Assembly (NCBI GenBank): GCA_039820585.1
Contig: JBCBPV010000032.1
Coordinates: 1 to 37,764, forward strand
DNA: 37,764 nt
Direction: 5' to 3'
From: JBCBGF01 sp039820585
Lineage (GTDB): Bacteria > Pseudomonadota > Alphaproteobacteria > Rhodobacterales > Rhodobacteraceae
Positions 33,980 through 37,764 of this stretch are shown one piece after another. Each line of letters starts with the position of its first letter. Within the stretch, counting starts at the first letter, position 1. Both the position numbers and the translations under genes were made by a program. The notes beneath the pieces are model-generated. The model searched no databases and had not been told where the DNA came from. It worked only from the letters and a program-made list of their open reading frames with translations.

Positions 33980-33998
33980 CTTAACGCCAAACGCTAAG
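33980..33998. promoter_or_regulatory. Inverted repeat upstream of lacI-family gene
   Basis: CTTAACG (33980-33986) and CGCTAAG (33992-33998), 6 of 7 positions complementary, with a 5-base spacer, 115 bases before the regulator's start. It could be an autoregulatory site, but it differs from the operator before smoE, so support is modest. I see no other structure in 33917-34112. Confidence 0.3.
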
Positions 33999-34112
33999 AG
34001 CGCATCTATTCTTGGTGCAATTGATTTTTGATGCGCGATAACCGATGCTATCGTGCACACCGCCGCTGCAGCAAATGGGCTGCACCCCAAGGCCGACGCC
34101 AGGAAGAATCGC

Positions 34113-35138
34113 ATGGCCCAGACCAAGATCCGCAACATGGAAGAGTTCGCCAGCGTTAGCGGCCTGTCCCGTCCGACGGTGTCGAAGTATTACAACGATC
34201 CCGATAGCGTGCGTGCGTCCACCCGCGCCAAGATCGAAGCGGCGCTGACGCGCTATGACTATCGGCCAAACATCTTCGCTATCAATCAAAACCGTAAGCT
34301 GACCAAGAATATCGGCATCGTGGTGCCCTACCTCGCCGACCCGTTCTTTGCCGAAATGGCGCGCCTGTTGGAACGGCAATGCCTGGAGGCGGGGTTTCGC
34401 CCGACGCTTTATAGTGCACATGGCGATCCGTCGCTGGAGGTGGAGATCCTGGATGGCCTGCGTTCGCTTAAACCGGCAGGTGTTCTCCTTGCGCCGATGG
34501 GCCGTGCGTCGGATCGTGAGATTATTAATCGGTTTTGTGCCGATATCCCGACGGTCTTGTTTGACAGCAACATTCGCGGGATTGACCTTGCGTTCATTGG
34601 CTCTGACAATCCGCAATTCTCGATGCTGATCGCGGAATACCTGTGCCGGACCGGCGAGCCGCCAACGTTTTTTGAGATGAAGACGCCCGCCAACCCCAAC
34701 GCGAACCGACGTCGCCAGGGCTATATCGACGCGATGGAGCGGCTCGGCTTCACGCCGCAGATCGTGCAGGCCGATGGCAAAGGGTGGGAGTTTGAGGAAA
34801 TCGGGCGCCGGGCCGGGCGTGCGGCGCTGCAATCGGGGGCGTTCGCGACGCGGACGGTGCTGTGCAGCAACGACCGTCTTGCGATCGGGTTTCTGGCCGC
34901 GTGCTATGAAGAGGGCCTGCGTGTTGGGCGTGGAGACGACCATGACCTGCGCGTGGCGGGACAGGACGACCATCCGTTTTCGCGCTTTACCTGCCCGCCG
35001 CTGACCACCGTGGCGCAAGATTACGAGGCGATTACTGGACATGCCGCCCTGACGCTGTTCCAGACAATCGACGGCTCCGAAGCCCCCAGCAGTTCAACAC
35101 TTTTCCCTGGTCGGCTGGTTCTGAGAGAGTCTGCTTGA
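34113..35138 (+). CDS. LacI-family transcriptional regulator
   Basis: A 341-residue repressor. The N-terminal helix-turn-helix (IRNMEEFASVSGLSRPTVSKY, about 6-27, then hinge helix to about 60) leads into a periplasmic-binding-protein-like effector domain (NIGIVVPYLADPFFAEMARL and onward). Start ATG 34113 has AGGAAG before it; a GTG at 34053 would add 20 residues unlike any HTH start. It is immediately upstream of the smoE-like gene in the same orientation, the usual arrangement for a local sugar or polyol regulator. Its effector is probably the transported polyol or a phosphorylated form (inference). Confidence 0.93.
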   Translation: MAQTKIRNMEEFASVSGLSRPTVSKYYNDPDSVRASTRAKIEAALTRYDYRPNIFAINQNRKLTKNIGIVVPYLADPFFAEMARLLERQCLEAGFRPTLYSAHGDPSLEVEILDGLRSLKPAGVLLAPMGRASDREIINRFCADIPTVLFDSNIRGIDLAFIGSDNPQFSMLIAEYLCRTGEPPTFFEMKTPANPNANRRRQGYIDAMERLGFTPQIVQADGKGWEFEEIGRRAGRAALQSGAFATRTVLCSNDRLAIGFLAACYEEGLRVGRGDDHDLRVAGQDDHPFSRFTCPPLTTVAQDYEAITGHAALTLFQTIDGSEAPSSSTLFPGRLVLRESA

Positions 35139-35147
35139 CCGCATCAC

Positions 35148-35169
35148 AAATTTTGCGCGCGTAAATTTT
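35148..35169. promoter_or_regulatory. LacI-type operator before the polyol ABC operon
   Basis: A 22-base palindrome with 18 matching positions: AAA-T-TTT-G-CGCGCG-T-AAA-T-TTT. The symmetric centre on CG, flanked by TTT/AAA, is typical of LacI-family operators. It lies nine bases after the regulator stop and three bases before the smoE -35 hexamer. Confidence 0.65.
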
Positions 35170-35172
35170 ATG

Positions 35173-35202
35173 TTGACGAAGCGGTCGGTTGATCTCTATC
35201 GT
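35173..35202 (+). promoter_or_regulatory. Sigma70-like promoter for smoE
   Basis: TTGACG (35173-35178), an 18-base spacer, and TATCGT (35197-35202), 30 bases before the smoE ATG. The operator palindrome lies directly upstream. Confidence 0.55.
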
Positions 35203-35232
35203 CCGTCTCAGGTTTAGACTAGGGAGGAACCG

Positions 35233-36534
35233 ATGAACCTGAGACACGCACTTCGTGCGGCGACCGCGCTTACGCTGATCACAGCTGGTAGCGCATTTGC
35301 CCAAACCATCACCATCGCAACCGTCAACAATGGCGATATGATCCGTATGCAGGGCTATACGGATACGTTCACCGAACAGACCGGTATCGAGGTCGAATGG
35401 GTGACGCTGGAAGAGAACGTTCTTCGCCAGCGCGTGACAACCGACATCACCACCAACGGTGGGCAGTTCGACATCATGACAATCGGCATGTACGAAACCC
35501 CCATCTGGGGCGCCAACGATTGGCTCGTTGCGCTGGATGATCTTTCGGAAGAGTATGATGCCGGTGATATCCTGCCCGCGATGGCAGGTGGCCTGTCGCA
35601 CGACGGCACGCTGTATGCTGCACCGTTCTACGGCGAAAGCTCAATGGTCATGTACCGCACTGACCTGATGGAAGCGGCCGGGCTGGAAATGCCCAATGCG
35701 CCCACGTGGGACTTCATCCGTGAAGCTGCCGCCGCCATGACGGATCGTGACGCTGACATCAACGGCATCTGCCTGCGCGGCAAAGCCGGTTGGGGCGAGG
35801 GTGGTGCGTTTATCACCGCAATGTCCAACTCTTTCGGCGCACGCTGGTTCGACATGGACTGGAACGCACAGTTCGACACGGAAGCGTGGGCAAACACCCT
35901 GAACTTCTTTAAAGGCATGATGGATGAATCCGGTCCTGCCGGTTACGCGACCAACGGCTTCAATGAAAACCTGTCCCTCTTCAACCAGGGCAAGTGCGGC
36001 ATGTGGATCGACGCCACTGTTGCAGCATCCTTCGTGACGGGCGATGACTCGACCGTTGCTGATCACGTTGGCTTCGCTCTGGCACCCGATAACGGTCTGG
36101 GCAAGCGTTCGAACTGGCTCTGGGCCTGGGCGTTGGCGATCCCCGCTGGTACCCAGCAGGAAGCCGAAGCCAAGCAGTTCATCGAATGGGCCACGTCCAA
36201 GGACTACATCGAACTGGTTGCCGCAAATGAAGGCTGGGCCAACGTTCCTCCGGGCGCACGGACGTCGCTTTACGAGAACCCCGAGTATCAGGCCGTTCCG
36301 TTCGCACAGATGACTTTGGACTCGATCCTGTCCGCCGACCCGACCGACTCGACTGTTGAGCCGTCGCCTTACGTCGGCGTTCAGTTCGCGGCGATCCCGG
36401 AATTCGCGGGTATCGCGTCTGAAGTGAGCCAGGAATTCTCGGCCGCCTACGCCGGTCAGCAGACCGTGGAAGAAGCGCTTGAGAAGGCGCAGGCCATCAC
36501 GAACGAAGCAATGGAAGCCGCAGGCTACCGCTAA
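35233..36534 (+). CDS. smoE: Polyol (sorbitol/mannitol-type) ABC transporter substrate-binding protein
   Basis: A 433-residue periplasmic protein of the family-1 (MalE-like) class. The signal peptide ends at GSAFA-Q near residue 23, and the mature part begins TITIATVNNGDMIRMQGYTD, close to Rhodobacter SmoE as I remember it. Other landmarks are FDIMTIGMYETPIWGAN, APFYGESSMVMYRTDLM, NLSLFNQGKCGMWIDATVAA and the solvent-exposed C-terminus. The ATG has GGGAGGAA upstream. First gene of the ABC operon, followed by a strong hairpin, then smoF and smoG. The substrate class is inferred by resemblance; the actual polyol is unknown. Confidence 0.9.
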   Translation: MNLRHALRAATALTLITAGSAFAQTITIATVNNGDMIRMQGYTDTFTEQTGIEVEWVTLEENVLRQRVTTDITTNGGQFDIMTIGMYETPIWGANDWLVALDDLSEEYDAGDILPAMAGGLSHDGTLYAAPFYGESSMVMYRTDLMEAAGLEMPNAPTWDFIREAAAAMTDRDADINGICLRGKAGWGEGGAFITAMSNSFGARWFDMDWNAQFDTEAWANTLNFFKGMMDESGPAGYATNGFNENLSLFNQGKCGMWIDATVAASFVTGDDSTVADHVGFALAPDNGLGKRSNWLWAWALAIPAGTQQEAEAKQFIEWATSKDYIELVAANEGWANVPPGARTSLYENPEYQAVPFAQMTLDSILSADPTDSTVEPSPYVGVQFAAIPEFAGIASEVSQEFSAAYAGQQTVEEALEKAQAITNEAMEAAGYR

Positions 36535-36552
36535 GGCCTCGCGTCAAAATCC

Positions 36553-36591
36553 GAGGGCGGCGGAGCCGCCGCCCTCACTCCAACGTTTTTT
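36553..36591 (+). terminator. Strong hairpin with T-run between smoE and smoF
   Basis: GAGGGCGGCGG (36553-36563) pairs perfectly with CCGCCGCCCTC (36566-36576), with a run of six T at 36586-36591 about ten bases later. In ABC operons such stems after the binding-protein gene stabilise its message and partly terminate, giving excess binding protein over permease. Confidence 0.75.
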
Positions 36592-36662
36592 ATCAAGAGT
36601 AGAGTTGTCGTATCCTGACAGCGCCGCACCCCGCGCGCTGGCAACGGAGGAGATTTACCCAA

Positions 36663-37529
36663 ATGGCGACGAAGGCTTCCCGATCTTCGGCCCGATTGAT
36701 GATGGCCCCGGCAGTGATCCTGCTTCTGGGCTGGATGTTGGTCCCCCTGATTATGACACTTTGGTTTTCGTTTCGAACCTACTTGCCGCTTCGCGGTGGC
36801 GATCAGGGTTGGACCGGATTTGATAATTACGTTCGATTTGTAAGCTCCAGCGCCTTTTGGCCTGCGGTACAGACCACATTGATTATTGTTGTCGGTGTTC
36901 TCGCGATCACGGTACTTCTGGGCATCTTTCTGGCGATCCTTCTCGATCAGCCGATGTGGGGGCAGGGGGTGGTGCGTATCCTTGTGATTGCACCGTTCTT
37001 CGTGATGCCCACTGTGTCGGCGCTGGTGTGGAAGAACATGTTCATGGACCCCGTGAACGGCCTCTTCTCACACCTCTGGCGATTTTTCGGGGCCGAGCCG
37101 GTCAGCTGGCTGTCAGATGCCGCGATGCCGTCGATCATCATGATCGTCAGTTGGCAATGGCTGCCCTTTGCGACGCTGATCCTGCTGACCGCGATCCAAT
37201 CGCTGGACAGTGAGCAGTTGGAAGCGGCCGAGATGGATGGGGCGCCCCATGTGCAGCGGTTCATCTATATCACTCTGCCGCACCTCAGCCGGGCAATCAC
37301 CATCGTGATCCTGATCCAGACGATCTTTCTTCTGGCGATCTTTGCCGAGATCTTTGTGACCACGGGCGGGGCCTTCGGCACCCGGACGCTGTCCTACCTG
37401 ATCTTCCAGCGGGTGCTTGAAAGCCAGAACGTGGGACTGGGCTCCGCCGGTGGCGTCTATGCCATCATCCTTGCAAACATTGTTGCGATCTTCCTGATGC
37501 GGATCGTCGGCAAGAACCTGGATAACTGA
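36663..37529 (+). CDS. smoF: Polyol ABC transporter permease (MalF-like)
   Basis: A 288-residue inner-membrane permease with six hydrophobic segments, the first at about 13-35. The cytoplasmic EAA loop is EAAEMDGAPHVQRF near residue 187, which docks the ATPase subunit. The ATG at 36663 is preceded by GGAGGAG (about ten bases). It is 128 bases after smoE because of the hairpin, and two bases before smoG. Confidence 0.92.
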   Translation: MATKASRSSARLMMAPAVILLLGWMLVPLIMTLWFSFRTYLPLRGGDQGWTGFDNYVRFVSSSAFWPAVQTTLIIVVGVLAITVLLGIFLAILLDQPMWGQGVVRILVIAPFFVMPTVSALVWKNMFMDPVNGLFSHLWRFFGAEPVSWLSDAAMPSIIMIVSWQWLPFATLILLTAIQSLDSEQLEAAEMDGAPHVQRFIYITLPHLSRAITIVILIQTIFLLAIFAEIFVTTGGAFGTRTLSYLIFQRVLESQNVGLGSAGGVYAIILANIVAIFLMRIVGKNLDN

Positions 37530-37531
37530 TC

Positions 37532-37764
37532 ATGGCACGTTCCGTGACATCCCGCCGGAAGTTGATCAACACGGCCATTGCCTGGATCATTGGCCTGTTG
37601 ATCTTCTTCCCGATCCTCTGGACGATCCTGACCAGCTTCAAAACCGAAGCCCAGGCCATTGCCAGCCCGCCCATCTTCCTTGGCTTTACCTGGACGTTGG
37701 AGAATTACACCGTCGTGTTGGAGCGGTCGAATTACGCCCGTTTCTTGTGGAACTCGATCCTGAT
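37532..37764 (+). CDS. smoG: Polyol ABC transporter permease (MalG-like), N-terminal part
   Basis: The first 77 codons of the second permease, cut by the window end. It reads MARSVTSRRKLINTAIAWII, then GLLIFFPILWTILTSFKTEA, with the first membrane segment at about 11-35 and the typical periplasmic loop (PPIFLGFTWTLENYTVVLE). It starts two bases after smoF, so it is translationally coupled. The ATPase (smoK) and the dehydrogenase expected in this operon would follow outside. Confidence 0.92.
   Translation, partial: MARSVTSRRKLINTAIAWIIGLLIFFPILWTILTSFKTEAQAIASPPIFLGFTWTLENYTVVLERSNYARFLWNSIL

Noticed and set aside
35180..35190. A GCGGTCGGTT half of the paa-type palindrome near the smoE promoter
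   Set aside because: Only one half-site without a partner; likely chance.

Overview
The window looks like a chromosomal segment of an alphaproteobacterium of the Rhodobacterales (roseobacter/Rhodobacter group). The evidence is the GC-rich coding sequence, the helicase / S4-domain / fdxA / carD gene order at the left end, a TRAP transporter of the alpha-keto-acid class, a smoEFG-like polyol ABC transporter led by a LacI regulator, and a paa phenylacetate cluster. No rRNA, tRNA, CRISPR, integrase or transposase was seen. Two short genes of about 48-50% GC sit in otherwise clearly more GC-rich DNA and look acquired.

Layout. 1-2.4 kb, plus strand: the C-terminus of a large helicase, an S4 RNA-binding protein that seems to start at CTG, ferredoxin FdxA and the CarD-type transcription factor, with clear terminators after fdxA and carD. 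2.4-6.4 kb: a CPA2 K+/H+ antiporter behind an Lrp/AsnC regulator (minus), divergent from 4-hydroxyphenylpyruvate dioxygenase (plus); the shared intergenic region carries evenly spaced GCGCA/TGCGC half-sites. A large palindromic repeat follows. 6.4-12.6 kb: a 688-residue membrane protein with a GspL/PilM-like N-terminus and PilP/GspC-like C-terminus, a SIMPL protein, O-acetylhomoserine sulfhydrylase with a structured leader, a PAS protein and a GT8-like protein.

12.7-18.3 kb, minus strand: a complete TRAP transporter (dctP-dctQ-dctM) with a three-half-site operator before dctP and a hairpin after it, then a GT61-GT32 glycosyltransferase pair. 18.5-24.2 kb, plus strand: a NUDIX hydrolase, a GlcD/D-2-hydroxyacid dehydrogenase-type flavoprotein, a low-GC orphan gene, a FadD-type ligase and a BASS-family transporter.

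24.2-33.9 kb, plus strand: an aromatic/acyl-CoA catabolic operon starting from a near-consensus promoter overlapped by a palindrome: 3-oxoadipyl-CoA thiolase, paaA, a low-GC CxxC protein, paaB, paaC, paaD, an NTF2-like protein, paaE, paaZ, glutaryl-CoA dehydrogenase and a class IV aminotransferase. PaaABCDE epoxidises phenylacetyl-CoA, PaaZ opens and oxidises the ring product, and the thiolase performs the final cleavage to succinyl-CoA and acetyl-CoA. The ligase PaaK and the isomerase/hydratase/dehydrogenase steps (PaaG, PaaF, PaaH) are not in the window. 34-37.8 kb: a LacI regulator followed by a polyol-type ABC transporter (smoE, smoF, start of smoG) with a recognisable operator and promoter.

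The most unusual points are the two extra small genes inside the paa operon, the composite 688-residue protein, the CTG start, and several well-formed but unassigned operator and leader structures. I found no clearly new multi-gene defence or mobile system.
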